Shown: positions 8,019 to 17,450, counted from the stretch's first letter. The stretch: DNA of 64,000 bases from Pseudomonas turukhanskensis (GCF_027922365.1 NZ_BSFN01000020.1:1-64000), one strand, 5' to 3'. The notes: a model not told the origin generated them from the letters alone. Numbers and translations are program-made.

Positions 8019-8427
8019 ATTGTTGCGGTGGTCTTCAGTAGCGTGAGTGCTGTGGGTTTTGGTTTGCGCCTTACGTGCGACTTGCTTTGCCCTCCACTCT
8101 GCCTTCTGGGGCGGGTAGATCAAGATCAACTGCCCCTCACCCCAACCCTCTCCCGCACGCGGGAGAGGGGGCAGATCGAAGTGAGGCGGCCGCCATACGT
8201 CACCCCTCGCCCGTTAGGCCGGCCGGGCAGGCGAGAGGGGCTGTTGATTTGGCTCTTGATCTACCGCTTGTGATCTACCCGCCCCTTTAGCGCCAGGCCG
8301 AGCGGAGTCGTTGCGTAAGGGGTCGTAGCGGCCGGGAGCCGCGCAGAGGGATGAGGGCCATGGATGGCCCTTCAGCCCGGCCCCTGGAGCGACGACGTAG
8401 CGAGGGAAGTTTTCACGCAGTGAAAAC
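8019..8427. repeat. Repeat-built spacer after pqqH
   Basis: No gene is seen. At about 8035-8090 there is a diverged inverted copy of the composite repeat: the complement reads GCACGTAAGGCGCAAAC..., like GCGCGTAAGGCGCGAAAC elsewhere. At 8135-8255 are facing CCCTCTCCC / GGGAGAGGG and GAGAGGGG motifs. At about 8355-8370 is the palindrome GGGCCATGGATGGCCC. These look like stacked intergenic repeats. Confidence 0.6.
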
Positions 8428-8745
8428 CCCAGGTAGGGGCAAGATTTTTTGGTTTCTTTTTCATCGACTGGAAAAAGAAACTCGCGCGTAAGGCGCGAAA
8501 CAAAACGCTCAGCACACGCGGTAACGAAGAAAATCGCCGCTCGCCGGAAAACCGAAAAGGTGCGCGGAGCACACCCTACAAAAGCCTAGCGCGTTGGGCG
8601 CGAAACAAAACGCTCAGCACACGCGGTAACGAAGAAAATCGCCGCTCGCCGGAAAACCGAAAAGGTGCGCGGAGCACACCCTACAAAAGCCTAGCGCGTT
8701 GGGCGCGAAACGAAACGTTCAGCGCACGCGGTAAGGAAAACCACC
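8428..8745. repeat. Composite intergenic repeat, right copy with 105-bp tandem units
   Basis: Same orientation and order as the left-edge copy: GGTAGGGGCAAGATTTTTTG, the GTTTCTTTTTC/GAAAAAGAAAC hairpin, then units starting GCGCGAAACAAAACGCTCAG at 8493 and 8598 and a partial third at 8703. The first two units are near-identical with an exact 105-bp period. Together with 1-230 it brackets the regulator-pqqABCDEH block. Confidence 0.85.
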
Positions 8746-8866
8746 GCAACACTCCAAGCAACCATCCAGAAAGCACCCAAGCGCCATACCTTAAGGTCGC
8801 ATTGCAATACCCCACCAATCCAGTAGCCTCACCCCCACTCAAAACAAAAAAACACCAGGCCCCTCG

Positions 8867-10030
8867 ATGAGCCACGATCTCAGCCTTTTGCGTAAATTCG
8901 TATCCCCGGAAATCGTCTTCGGTGCCGGTTGCCGCCACCATGTTGCCAACTTCGCTGCCAACTTTGGCGCGCGCAAAGTCTTGGTGGTCTCCGACCCCGG
9001 CGTACTCGCCGCCGGCTGGGTCGCCGATATCGAAGCCAGCCTGCAAGCGCAGAACATCGCCTATTGCCTGTACACCGACGTCTCGCCCAACCCCCGCGTG
9101 GAAGAAGTCATGCGCGGCGCCGAGGTGTACCGCGAGAACAACTGCAACGTCATCGTCGCCGTCGGCGGCGGCAGCCCCATGGATTGCGCCAAGGGCATTG
9201 GCATTGTGGTGGCGCACGGGCGCAGCATTCTTGAGTTCGAAGGGGTGGACACCATTCGCGTGCCCAGCCCGCCGCTGATCCTTATCCCCACCACCGCCGG
9301 CACCTCGGCGGATGTCTCGCAGTTTGTGATCATCTCCAACCAGCAGGAACGGATGAAGTTTTCCATCGTCAGCAAGGCGGTGGTGCCCGATGTGTCGCTG
9401 ATCGACCCGGAAACCACGGCCAGCATGGATCCGTTTCTCTCCGCCTGTACCGGCATCGATGCGCTGGTGCATGCCATCGAGGCCTTTGTGTCCACCGGCC
9501 ACGGCCCGCTCACCGACCCCCATGCCCTGGAGGCCATGCGCCTGATCAATGGCAACCTGGTGCAGATGATCGCCAACCCGCAAGACATCGCCCTGCGCGA
9601 AAAAATCATGCTCGGCAGCATGCAGGCCGGGCTGGCGTTCTCCAATGCCATTCTGGGCGCCGTGCATGCCATGTCCCATAGCCTGGGCGGCTTTCTGGAT
9701 CTGCCCCACGGCCTTTGCAATGCCGTGCTGGTGGAGCATGTGGTGGCGTTTAACTACAACTCGGCGCCGGACCGCTTCAAGGTGATTGCCGAAACCCTGG
9801 GCATTGACTGCCGTGGGCTTACTCACAATCAGATTCGTGGCCGTCTGGTAGAACACTTGATCGCTCTCAAACACGCCGTGGGCTTTCGCGAAACCCTGGG
9901 CCTGCATGGCGTCGGCACCTCGGATATTCCGTTCCTGTCGCAACACGCCATGGGCGACCCGTGCATCCTTACCAACCCCCGCGAGTCGAGCCAGCGGGAC
10001 GTCGAGGTCGTGTATGGCGAGGCCCTCTGA
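8867..10030 (+). CDS. ercA: Iron-containing alcohol dehydrogenase ErcA
   Basis: A group III (Fe-dependent) alcohol dehydrogenase of 387 residues. Visible are the nucleotide-binding VAVGGGSPMDCAKG and the metal-ligand region HAMSHSLGG...DLPHGLCNAVLVEHV, with several conserved His. The family oxidises alcohols with NAD(P); ErcA in P. aeruginosa is a part of the network controlling PQQ-dependent ethanol oxidation rather than its main enzyme. Position after pqqH and before ercS matches that arrangement. It overlaps ercS by 17 bases. The physiological substrate is not shown by sequence. Confidence 0.88.
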   Translation: MSHDLSLLRKFVSPEIVFGAGCRHHVANFAANFGARKVLVVSDPGVLAAGWVADIEASLQAQNIAYCLYTDVSPNPRVEEVMRGAEVYRENNCNVIVAVGGGSPMDCAKGIGIVVAHGRSILEFEGVDTIRVPSPPLILIPTTAGTSADVSQFVIISNQQERMKFSIVSKAVVPDVSLIDPETTASMDPFLSACTGIDALVHAIEAFVSTGHGPLTDPHALEAMRLINGNLVQMIANPQDIALREKIMLGSMQAGLAFSNAILGAVHAMSHSLGGFLDLPHGLCNAVLVEHVVAFNYNSAPDRFKVIAETLGIDCRGLTHNQIRGRLVEHLIALKHAVGFRETLGLHGVGTSDIPFLSQHAMGDPCILTNPRESSQRDVEVVYGEAL

Positions 10031-11699
10031 GGCGCAGCAAAAGGCTCTGGCCGGCTTGCTCGGCCTGGGCAGTCAGTCGGCGCGCAAAAGCCATTACCCG
10101 GAACTGTTAGCGCGGCTGGAGGAGTTGGAAACCGAGCGCAACCGCTATAAATGGCTGTTCGAGCATGCAGTGCACGGCATCTTTCAGGCCAGCCTGCTTG
10201 AGGGCTTGCGAGCCGCCAACCCGGCGCTGGCGCGGATGCTCGGTTATGACGACCCGCAGCAGGTGCTCTGGACCCTCACCGATATGGCCAGCCACCTGTT
10301 TATGGGCGGTGAGGCTGAGCTGTTGCATATTCGCGAGCGGCTGCGGGTTGATGGTGGCCTGTTCGGCTATATCACCCGCTTGCGCCGTAAAGACGGCAGC
10401 CATGTCGATGTGCTGATGAACTTGCTGCTCAAGCCCGATGAAGAAGGGTTGGTGGAAGGCTTTGTCGCCGACATCACCGAGCGCATTCAGGCCCAGCAGC
10501 GTTTGCAGGCCTTGAACGACGAATTGGAAGAGCGGGTGGCCAGCCGCACGGCCCAACTGCAAACCCTCAACCAGCAACTGCGCGAGGCCCGCGATGTGGC
10601 CCAGGCGGCGAACCTGAGTAAAGACAAATACCTGGCCGCTGCCAGCCATGATCTGCTGCAGCCGCTGAATGCGGCGCGGCTGCTGGTGTCGACCCTGCGT
10701 GAGCGGCAATTGCCGGCCGCCGAAATTCTGCTGGTGGAGCGCACGCACCAGGCACTAGAAGGCGCCGAAGATTTGCTCACCGACCTGCTGGATATTTCCA
10801 AGCTGGACCAGGCGGCGATCAAACCGGATATCGATGTATACCGTCTGGACGAAGTGCTGGCGCCCTTGGCCTCGGAGTTTCAGTCGGTAGCAGCCGCTGC
10901 GGGGCTAACGTTGCGCGCGCGCATTCCAAACTATGCCATTCACACCGACCTGCGCCTGCTCACCCGCATTCTGCGCAACTTTCTCAGCAACGCCTGTCGC
11001 TACACCAGCCAAGGCGGCGTATTGCTGGCGGCGCGGCGCCGTGGTGAGCGGCTGGTGCTGGAGGTATGGGACAGCGGGCGGGGGATTGCCGCAGACCAGC
11101 TTTCGGCGATCTTTCTGGAGTTCAATCAGCTCGATGTGGGGCGCGCCGCCGACCGCAAAGGGGTAGGGCTGGGGCTGGCGATTGTCGAGCGCATTGCGGC
11201 CATCCTTGGGTGCCCGGTGCAGGTACGCTCCAGGCCCGGCCGCGGCTCGGTATTCAGCATTGACGTGCCGCTGTGCCGTGACGTACCGGCACCAGTGGCG
11301 GTGGCCACACCACAGCCGGTGATCGGCAACCCGCTGCCAGGGCGGCGTTTGCTGGTGCTGGATAACGAAGTGAGCATTCTTGAAAGCATGGCCGCGCTAT
11401 TGGGCCAGTGGGGCTGCGAGGTACTGACCGCCACTGATCAGGAGGCCGCCTTGCAGGTGCTGCAAGAACAGGCACCGGAGTTGATTCTGGCCGACTTTCA
11501 CCTCGACCACGGCATCACCGGATGCCAGGTGGTGCAGCATTTACGCGAACATTTCGGGGTGGCGATACCGGCGGTGATGATCACCGCCGACCGCAGCAAC
11601 CGCTGCCGCCAAGCGCTTCAAGCGCTGGGGGCGCCGTTGCTCAACAAGCCGGTGAAACCGGGGAAGTTACGCGCGGTGTTGAGTCAGTTGTTGCGTTAA
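10014..11699 (+). CDS. ercS: Hybrid sensor histidine kinase ErcS
   Basis: A soluble PAS-containing kinase with an attached receiver. A PAS domain at about 45-158 is followed by a coiled coil (160-205), the dimerisation domain with His212 (ASHDLLQPLNAAR), an ATPase domain (N box NFLSNACRY 322-330, GVGLGLAIVERI 383-394) and a receiver (about 444-560) with phospho-acceptor Asp494 and Lys545. No membrane segment is seen, so a cytoplasmic signal is expected. Start: ATG preceded by GAGG, inside the end of ercA; an in-frame extension further into ercA is unlikely. In P. aeruginosa ErcS belongs to the ethanol-oxidation regulatory cascade. Confidence 0.87.
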   Translation: MARPSEAQQKALAGLLGLGSQSARKSHYPELLARLEELETERNRYKWLFEHAVHGIFQASLLEGLRAANPALARMLGYDDPQQVLWTLTDMASHLFMGGEAELLHIRERLRVDGGLFGYITRLRRKDGSHVDVLMNLLLKPDEEGLVEGFVADITERIQAQQRLQALNDELEERVASRTAQLQTLNQQLREARDVAQAANLSKDKYLAAASHDLLQPLNAARLLVSTLRERQLPAAEILLVERTHQALEGAEDLLTDLLDISKLDQAAIKPDIDVYRLDEVLAPLASEFQSVAAAAGLTLRARIPNYAIHTDLRLLTRILRNFLSNACRYTSQGGVLLAARRRGERLVLEVWDSGRGIAADQLSAIFLEFNQLDVGRAADRKGVGLGLAIVERIAAILGCPVQVRSRPGRGSVFSIDVPLCRDVPAPVAVATPQPVIGNPLPGRRLLVLDNEVSILESMAALLGQWGCEVLTATDQEAALQVLQEQAPELILADFHLDHGITGCQVVQHLREHFGVAIPAVMITADRSNRCRQALQALGAPLLNKPVKPGKLRAVLSQLLR

Positions 11700-11762
11700 C
11701 CCGCAGGCGAGCCGATAAAAACCCAGATCAACCGCCTCCCTGCGTATGCTTTTTGCCATCGA

Positions 11763-11843
11763 ACCTGGATCCCAGCCTGCGCTGGAATGACGCAGGAGGG
11801 TACAAAAAACACCGTCGTCCCAGCGCAGGCTGGGACCCAGAGT
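11763..11843. repeat. REP-like inverted repeat after ercS
   Basis: The arms ACCTGGATCCCAGCCTGCGC (from 11763) and GCGCAGGCTGGGACCCAG (to about 11840) face each other. Same family as 3715-3813 and 15048-15126. It lies between convergent ercS and pobA and may end transcription from both sides. Confidence 0.8.
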
Positions 11844-11911
11844 TTCGCAGGAGCACGGCGCTCCTGCTGCGAACCAAGCGCTCTGCTGTTGATCTGGCTG
11901 CTGATTGGCCT

Positions 11912-13096
11912 TTACTCAATCGCCTCATACGGCAAGCCCACATAGTTCTCCGCAATGGTTTTGCGCCCCGCTTCGGAGCTGACAAAGTAGTCCAGCTCCG
12001 TCTGCTGCATCCGCAGGCTAAACGCATCGGTATCGGGAAAACGGTGCAGCATCGAGGTCATCCACCAGGAAAAGCGCTCGGCCTTCCACACCCGGCGCAG
12101 ACAAATCTCGGAGTATTTCTCCAGCAAGTCGGTGCGCCCCTCGCCGTACACCTTGAGCAGAATGCGGTACAGCGTGCTCACGTCACTGGCCGCCAGGTTC
12201 AAGCCCTTGGCGCCGGTAGGCGGCACGATGTGGGCGGCGTCGCCGAGCAGAAACAGCCTGCCGTATTGCATCGGCTCGACCACGAAGCTGCGTAGCGGCG
12301 CGATGCTTTTTTCTATCGACGGCCCCGTGATCAATCGCGCCGCGACCGGCGCCGGCAAACGGGCTTTGAGCTCGTCCCAGAAGCGCTCGTCGGACCAGTC
12401 CTCCACTTTCTCATCGCTACCCACCTGCACGTAGTAACGGGTGCGTGTGGGCGAGCGCATGCTGCACAGGGCAAAGCCGCGCTCGTGGTTGGCGTAAATC
12501 AGCTCTTCGTTTACCGGTGGCGTGTCGGCCAGGATGCCCAGCCAGCCGAAGGGGTAAACCCGTTCGAATTCCTTGAGCACACCGGCAGGGATAGCTTGGC
12601 GAGACACGCCATGAAAACCGTCGCAGCCGGCGATGTAGTCGCAGTCCAAACGCAGGGTTTCGCCGTTGTGCTCAAAGGTAACGTAGGGCTGCTCGCCCTT
12701 GAGGTCGTGGGGCTGCACGTGGCTGGCGCTGTAGTAGGTGGTGGCGCCAGCGGCCTCGCGGGCGTGCATCAGGTCGCGGGTGACTTCGGTCTGGCCGTAG
12801 ACCATCACGGTCTTGCCGCCGGTCAGGCCCTTGAGGTCGATATGTTCACTGCGCCCGTCAAAGGCCAGTTCGAAGCCGTCGTGTACCAGGCCTTCTTCGT
12901 CCATGCGCTGGCTGACACCGGCTTCGCGCAGCAGATCGACCATGCCTTGTTCCAGCACGCCGGCACGGATGCGGCTGAGTACATAGTCAGGGGTTTGGCG
13001 TTCGATGATGACGTTGGCGATACCGGCGTTGTGCAGCAGTTGGCCGAGCAACAAACCGGACGGGCCGGCGCCAATAATGGCGATCTGGGTTTTCAT
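11912..13096 (-). CDS. pobA: 4-hydroxybenzoate 3-monooxygenase PobA
   Basis: A class A FAD monooxygenase that turns 4-hydroxybenzoate into protocatechuate using NADPH and oxygen. At 394 residues it has exactly the length of the well-studied P. fluorescens enzyme. The FAD motif GAGPSG is at 9-14, Arg44 is in SRIRAG, CDGFHGVSRQ follows at about 158-167, and the GDAAHIVPPTGAKGLNLA motif lies in the C-terminal half. It is divergent from an AraC-type gene, the standard pob arrangement in Pseudomonas. Protocatechuate ring-cleavage genes are not in this window. Confidence 0.97.
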   Translation of the reverse strand: MKTQIAIIGAGPSGLLLGQLLHNAGIANVIIERQTPDYVLSRIRAGVLEQGMVDLLREAGVSQRMDEEGLVHDGFELAFDGRSEHIDLKGLTGGKTVMVYGQTEVTRDLMHAREAAGATTYYSASHVQPHDLKGEQPYVTFEHNGETLRLDCDYIAGCDGFHGVSRQAIPAGVLKEFERVYPFGWLGILADTPPVNEELIYANHERGFALCSMRSPTRTRYYVQVGSDEKVEDWSDERFWDELKARLPAPVAARLITGPSIEKSIAPLRSFVVEPMQYGRLFLLGDAAHIVPPTGAKGLNLAASDVSTLYRILLKVYGEGRTDLLEKYSEICLRRVWKAERFSWWMTSMLHRFPDTDAFSLRMQQTELDYFVSSEAGRKTIAENYVGLPYEAIE

Positions 13097-13131
13097 GGGC
13101 GTTTTCCTGTCTCTGTCGAGACTTAGTTGTT

Positions 13132-13160
13132 TTTATAACGCCTGTATTTTTTGTGGTTAA
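13132..13160 (-). promoter_or_regulatory. Candidate pobA promoter
   Basis: On the minus strand, TTAACC (13160-13155) and TATAAA (13137-13132) are 17 bases apart, a plausible sigma-70 pair 36 bases before the pobA start. The AraC-type regulator would act nearby. Prediction only. Confidence 0.4.
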
Positions 13161-13218
13161 TGCCTGGCTTAGAAGGCAATATCGAACAGCTTTCTGGTAC
13201 TTTTCGTGGGTGTTGCTT

Positions 13219-14082
13219 GTGCTCAAAACCGCAGAAAATCCCGTTCCGGTATTCAAACTCTATGGTGAAACCGGCGCCTGGCCGACGCCGGACCTGTTTC
13301 ATTGCGAGTCCATTCCCGAGCGCAGCCGCTTGCACCATTGGGAAATCAAACCGCACCGCCACAGCGACCTGGTGCAGTTGTTGTATGTGCAATCGGGCCA
13401 GGCGCAGTTGCAGGTGGAGGACGTGTTGACCCAGGTGGTCAGCAGCTCCTTGCAGGTGGTACCGGCACTTTGTGTGCACGGGTTTCGGTTTTCCGATGAT
13501 GTGCAGGGCTACATCCTCAGCCTGGCCCAACCGCTGGCCGAACAACTGGCCGCAACATTGGACAGCCAGGTGCTGCGCACGCCGGCCTGCTTTGCTATCG
13601 GCAGCGAGGGGCGCTATCTGGACGCCCTGTTCGAGTCGATTGCCGCCGAGTACGACCAGCAGCAGAGCGGCCGCGACCTGATGTTGCAGTCGCTGATCAG
13701 CGTATTGCTGGTGTCGCTAAGCCGCCGCGCGCGGGCGCAGTCGTCTGCGCAGGGGCCGGACCGTGGCCGTGAGCATGTGGATGCCTTTACCCGCCTGCTT
13801 GAAGCCCATTACCGCCAGCACCTGCCCATCGAGCATTACGCCAGCGCGCTTTCCATCAGCGCGGCGCACCTCAATGCCCTGTGCCGACGTCTGGCCGGGC
13901 AATCGGCGTTGCAGATGATCAATCAACGGCTACTTTTAGAAGCAAAACGCTGCCTGGTGTACAGCGCCATGACCGTTAATCAGGTCTCCGACAGCCTGGG
14001 GTTTTCCGATCCGGCCTATTTTTCCCGCTTCTTCAAGCGCGGCACGGGGCTCTCGCCCAAGGGCTTTCGCATTCAGCGCTAG
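13219..14082 (+). CDS. pobR: AraC-family regulator of pobA
   Basis: A 287-residue AraC/XylS activator with an N-terminal cupin-like sensor part (HRHSDLVQLLYVQSGQAQLQ) and two C-terminal helix-turn-helix motifs (HYASALSISAAHLNALCRRL; VNQVSDSLGFSDPAYFSRFF). Pseudomonads use an AraC-type protein, called PobR or PobC, to induce pobA with 4-hydroxybenzoate. The start chosen is the GTG before LKTAENPVPVFKLYGE; the frame continues upstream to a GTG at 13153, but those residues do not look like the family and would cover the pobA promoter. Confidence 0.85.
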   Translation: MLKTAENPVPVFKLYGETGAWPTPDLFHCESIPERSRLHHWEIKPHRHSDLVQLLYVQSGQAQLQVEDVLTQVVSSSLQVVPALCVHGFRFSDDVQGYILSLAQPLAEQLAATLDSQVLRTPACFAIGSEGRYLDALFESIAAEYDQQQSGRDLMLQSLISVLLVSLSRRARAQSSAQGPDRGREHVDAFTRLLEAHYRQHLPIEHYASALSISAAHLNALCRRLAGQSALQMINQRLLLEAKRCLVYSAMTVNQVSDSLGFSDPAYFSRFFKRGTGLSPKGFRIQR

Positions 14083-14193
14083 CGTTGCCAGCAAGCGCTT
14101 GCTAGCTTCAAGGGTGTGGCCCACACGCGGTGTCGGTGCGCTGAAAAAAGTTGCCTATGATTTCTAATAAGCCGTTCAACTGAGAGTGAGCTC

Positions 14194-15018
14194 ATGGATA
14201 TAGAAACACTGTTCGCCGACCTGCACGCCCTGCCCAGCATTCCCAAGGTAGCCCTGGAACTGATTCAGCAATTCGACAGCCCCACCTCCAGCCTGGACGC
14301 CGTGGCCCGCAATATCGCCCTGGACCCGGTAATCGCCGCGAAGGTGCTGCGCCTGGCCAACTCTTCGCGCTACCGTGGCGCGCGTGAATCCACCAGCATT
14401 GAGGACGCCGCCTCGCGCCTGGGCTTCAACACCTTGCGTACCCTGGTGATGGCCTCGGCCGTGACGGGCGCGTTCAAGGCCGACGCCACGTTCGATCTCA
14501 AGGGCTTCTGGATTCACAGCTTTCAGGTCGCCAGTATCAGCCGCCTGCTGGCCAAGCAAGCCGGCCAGGACGCCGATACCGCCTTTACCTGCGGCATGAT
14601 GCACAACATCGGTGAGCTGCTGATTCAGACTGGCGCCCCGCAATACGCGCCCAAATTGAACGCCAGCAAGCATGGCAACGCCGCTGGCCGTGCCGCCAAT
14701 GAAACCCTGCAACTGGGCTTTGGTTACCCGGAAGTGGGCGCCGAACTTGCCCGGCGTTGGCAGTTGCCCAAGTTGATCCAGACCGCTATCGCCCTGCAGG
14801 GCAAGCCGTCCCAGGCCCCGGCCGATAACCCGTTGCCCAAAACCCTGGCGCAGGCGGTGCTGATTGCCGAAGCGCTGCAAGAACACGGCGGCGCGACCGA
14901 GGAGGCCAAGGAATCGTTGAGTGGGCCGTTGGTGGAAGACCTGGATTTGGACGCGGTGTTTGCCGCGTTGCCAGCGGTGCTGGAAGCGGATAAAGCCTTT
15001 GCCGAATTGCTGGGTTAA
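14194..15018 (+). CDS. HDOD domain protein
   Basis: An HDOD-fold protein of 274 residues. The conserved opening LPSIPKVALELI and ARNIALDPVIAAKVLRLANS are near the N terminus, with TCGMMHNIGELLI further on. HDOD proteins resemble HD phosphohydrolases but usually lack the catalytic pair and act as signalling or regulatory scaffolds. No partner output domain is attached. It stands alone between the pobR gene and the DNA-repair pair. Ribosome site: GAGAGTGAG before the ATG. Confidence 0.88.
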   Translation: MDIETLFADLHALPSIPKVALELIQQFDSPTSSLDAVARNIALDPVIAAKVLRLANSSRYRGARESTSIEDAASRLGFNTLRTLVMASAVTGAFKADATFDLKGFWIHSFQVASISRLLAKQAGQDADTAFTCGMMHNIGELLIQTGAPQYAPKLNASKHGNAAGRAANETLQLGFGYPEVGAELARRWQLPKLIQTAIALQGKPSQAPADNPLPKTLAQAVLIAEALQEHGGATEEAKESLSGPLVEDLDLDAVFAALPAVLEADKAFAELLG

Positions 15019-15047
15019 CTGCGGTCCCTTTTGCCGGTTAATCACGT

Positions 15048-15126
15048 ACCTGGATCCCCGCCTGCGCGGGGACGACGGAAGTTTTTGCTGCTACCACCGT
15101 CGTCCCCGCGTAGGCGGGGACCCAGG
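15048..15126. repeat. REP-like inverted repeat
   Basis: Facing arms of about 30 bp (15048-15078, 15097-15126) with CCTGGATCCCCGCCTGCGCG and GTAGGCGGGGACCCAGG. It lies between the convergent HDOD and helicase genes, where it may act as a bidirectional terminator. Third full pair of this family in the window. Confidence 0.8.
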
Positions 15127-15152
15127 CGCGGAGGTCTTCCATTCATCCTGGC

Positions 15153-17450
15153 CTAAAGCCGAGCCGGCAGCTCATCCTCTTGCGGCAACCGACACCGCCC
15201 CACCTCCCACCACGTCGGTAATAGCCGCCGTACCGCCGCTTGGCTAAAGCGGTCATCCATCAGATAAACCACCCCTGAATCCTGCTGCGTGCGGATCACG
15301 CGCCCGGCCGCCTGCACCACTTTCTGTAAACCGGGGTAGAGGTAGGTGTAGTCGTAGCCGCTGCCAAACATGGCCTGCATGCGTTGCTTGATCTGCTCGT
15401 TGATCGGGTTGATCTGCGGCAGCCCCAGGGTGGCGATAAAGGCGCCGATCAGGCGGTTGCCGGGCAAATCGATGCCTTCGCCAAACGCGCCGCCCAGCAC
15501 AGCAAAGCCGATGCCCTGGCCGCTTTCCTGAAACCGTTCGAGAAAATGGTGGCGCTCGGCTTCGTCCATTTGTCGCGATTGCACCCAGATTGGCACCCGC
15601 GGGTGCGCCGCCACGAACTGGTCGCGCACCTGCTCCAGGTAGGCGTAGCTGCTGAAAAACGCCAAGTAGTTGCCGGGCCGCTCGGCAAACTGGCGGGCCA
15701 TCAGCGCGGTGATGGGGGCCAGCGAGCGATCACGGTCGACGTAGCGGGTGGAGAGGTTGCTCACCGCCTGTACCTGCAACTGCTCGGCAAGAAACGGCGA
15801 TTCCACATCCAGCCACGGCGTCTGTTCCGGCAAGCCGAGCAGGTCGGCGTAGTAGTTGGCCGGGCTCAGGGTGGCAGAAAACAGGGTGCAGCTATGGGCC
15901 GCGGCCAGGCGCGGGGCCAGAAACGGTGCCGGCACCACATTGCGGATACACAGGGTGGACTGCGACTTGCCGCCCGGGCCCAGGTGGCGGCTGATGTCGA
16001 ACAGCGAGTGCGCACCAAACACCTCGGCCAGGCGGCAGAACAACATGGCATCGAGGTAGAAATGCAGCAGCTCGGCTTCGTTGCCGGTGGGTTGGTCGGT
16101 AAGGTGGTCGGTGATGGCGCTGACGGCTTTTTGCAGGGCCATGATGAACAGGTCCGGTGCGGCAGGGTACACCTGGTACAGCGCTTCCTGGTCTTGGTGC
16201 AGCTGGTTCCAATGCCGGTTGACCCGGTCCAGCACGCTTTTCAGGGCCTTGGGCGCCAGGCCGCGCATGATTTTGAAGCGCGCCTGCTGCAATTCGGCGC
16301 TGTACATGCCACGGCCGCGCTCCACCAGGTTGTGCGCTTCGTCCACCAGCAGGGTGACTTTCCATTCGTTGAGCTGGGTAAGGCCGTAGAGCAGGGCGGT
16401 CATGTCGAAGTAATAGTTGTAGTCGCACACCACCACATCGCTCCAGCGGCACAGCTCCTGGCTCAGGTAATACGGGCAGATGCCATGGGCCAGGGCGGCA
16501 TCGCGCACGGCGTTCTGGTTGAGCCACTGGCTGTCGAGTGCGGCTTTGCGCGCGGCGGGCAGGCGGTCGTAGAAGCCTTTGGCGAGCGGGCAGGAATCGC
16601 CGTGGCAGGCTTTGTCCGGGTGTTCGCAGGCTTTGTCGCGGGCCACATGTTCCAGCACCCGCAGGGCGATTTTCGGCTCCTGGGCGCGCAGGGTTTGCAG
16701 GGCATCCAGCGCCAGGCGCCGGCCCGGGGTTTTGGCGGTGAGAAAAAACAGCCGGTCGAGCTTTTGCTCAGGGAAGGCTTTGAGTTGCGGAAACAGCGTG
16801 CCGATGGTTTTGCCAATGCCGGTGGTGGCCTGGGCCATCAGGCTGTGGCCATCGCGGGCGGCGCGGTACACCGCTTCGGCCAACTGCCGTTGGCCGCTGC
16901 GAAAGCTGGCGTGGGGGAAACGCAGTTGCTCCAGGCTGGCATCGCGCGCAAGGCGGTGCGCCTGTTCCTGCTTGGCCCAGGTGATAAAGCGCTGGCAATG
17001 CAGTTCGAAAAACGCCTGCAAGGCGCTGGCGCTGAAGGTTTCGCGAAAGCTGGTTTCCTTGTGGGTGAGCACATTGAAATACACCACCGCCAGGTCGACT
17101 TCTTCCAGCTCGTACTGCGCGCACAGCAGCGCGCCGTACACCTTGACTTGCGCCCAGTGCAGCAGCCGGTGGTTCTCCGGTATGCGCGAAATATCGCCAC
17201 GGTGGGTTTTGATTTCTTCCAGCAGGTTGTCGTCGGGGTTGTAGCCGTCGGCACGGCCGCGTACCCGCAGCCCTTCATATTCGCCGGCGAGCGGCAGCTC
17301 GGCGATATAGCCCGAGCCGCGCCGGGCCACCACGCTCATATGCCCGGCAATGCCTTCCTGGGCGGTGGGCGAGGGGGTGAAGCGCAAGTCGAGGTCACCC
17401 TGCTTGGCGGTGAACTCACACAAAGCCCGAACGGCTACCTGGTAGATCAT
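15153..17450 (-). CDS. XPD/DinG-like ATP-dependent helicase with N-terminal RecB-type nuclease domain
   Basis: A 765-residue superfamily 2 helicase. Walker A is ATTGIGKT (Lys214) and the DEAH box is LLVDEAHN (370-373). Cys275, 282, 287 and 325 (ACEHPDKACHGDSC ... GICPYY) could hold the iron-sulfur cluster typical of XPD/DinG. Ahead of the helicase, residues 1-165 carry the full RecB/Cas4-type nuclease signature: His37 (AGHMSV), Asp68 (GRADGY), EIK at 79-81 and Q-x3-Y at 101-105. The start ATG overlaps the stop of the upstream FAN1-like gene by four bases; an upstream in-frame extension would run inside that gene and is rejected. Confidence 0.88.
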   Translation of the reverse strand: MIYQVAVRALCEFTAKQGDLDLRFTPSPTAQEGIAGHMSVVARRGSGYIAELPLAGEYEGLRVRGRADGYNPDDNLLEEIKTHRGDISRIPENHRLLHWAQVKVYGALLCAQYELEEVDLAVVYFNVLTHKETSFRETFSASALQAFFELHCQRFITWAKQEQAHRLARDASLEQLRFPHASFRSGQRQLAEAVYRAARDGHSLMAQATTGIGKTIGTLFPQLKAFPEQKLDRLFFLTAKTPGRRLALDALQTLRAQEPKIALRVLEHVARDKACEHPDKACHGDSCPLAKGFYDRLPAARKAALDSQWLNQNAVRDAALAHGICPYYLSQELCRWSDVVVCDYNYYFDMTALLYGLTQLNEWKVTLLVDEAHNLVERGRGMYSAELQQARFKIMRGLAPKALKSVLDRVNRHWNQLHQDQEALYQVYPAAPDLFIMALQKAVSAITDHLTDQPTGNEAELLHFYLDAMLFCRLAEVFGAHSLFDISRHLGPGGKSQSTLCIRNVVPAPFLAPRLAAAHSCTLFSATLSPANYYADLLGLPEQTPWLDVESPFLAEQLQVQAVSNLSTRYVDRDRSLAPITALMARQFAERPGNYLAFFSSYAYLEQVRDQFVAAHPRVPIWVQSRQMDEAERHHFLERFQESGQGIGFAVLGGAFGEGIDLPGNRLIGAFIATLGLPQINPINEQIKQRMQAMFGSGYDYTYLYPGLQKVVQAAGRVIRTQQDSGVVYLMDDRFSQAAVRRLLPTWWEVGRCRLPQEDELPARL

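Noticed and set aside
8493..8745. CRISPR array
   Set aside because: The repeated unit is 105 bp with no short repeat/variable spacer alternation, and no cas gene is nearby.
13109..13122. GTCTC-TGTC-GAGAC palindrome before pobA as regulator site
   Set aside because: Short 5-bp arms lying within the leader downstream of the likely promoter; too weak to call an operator.
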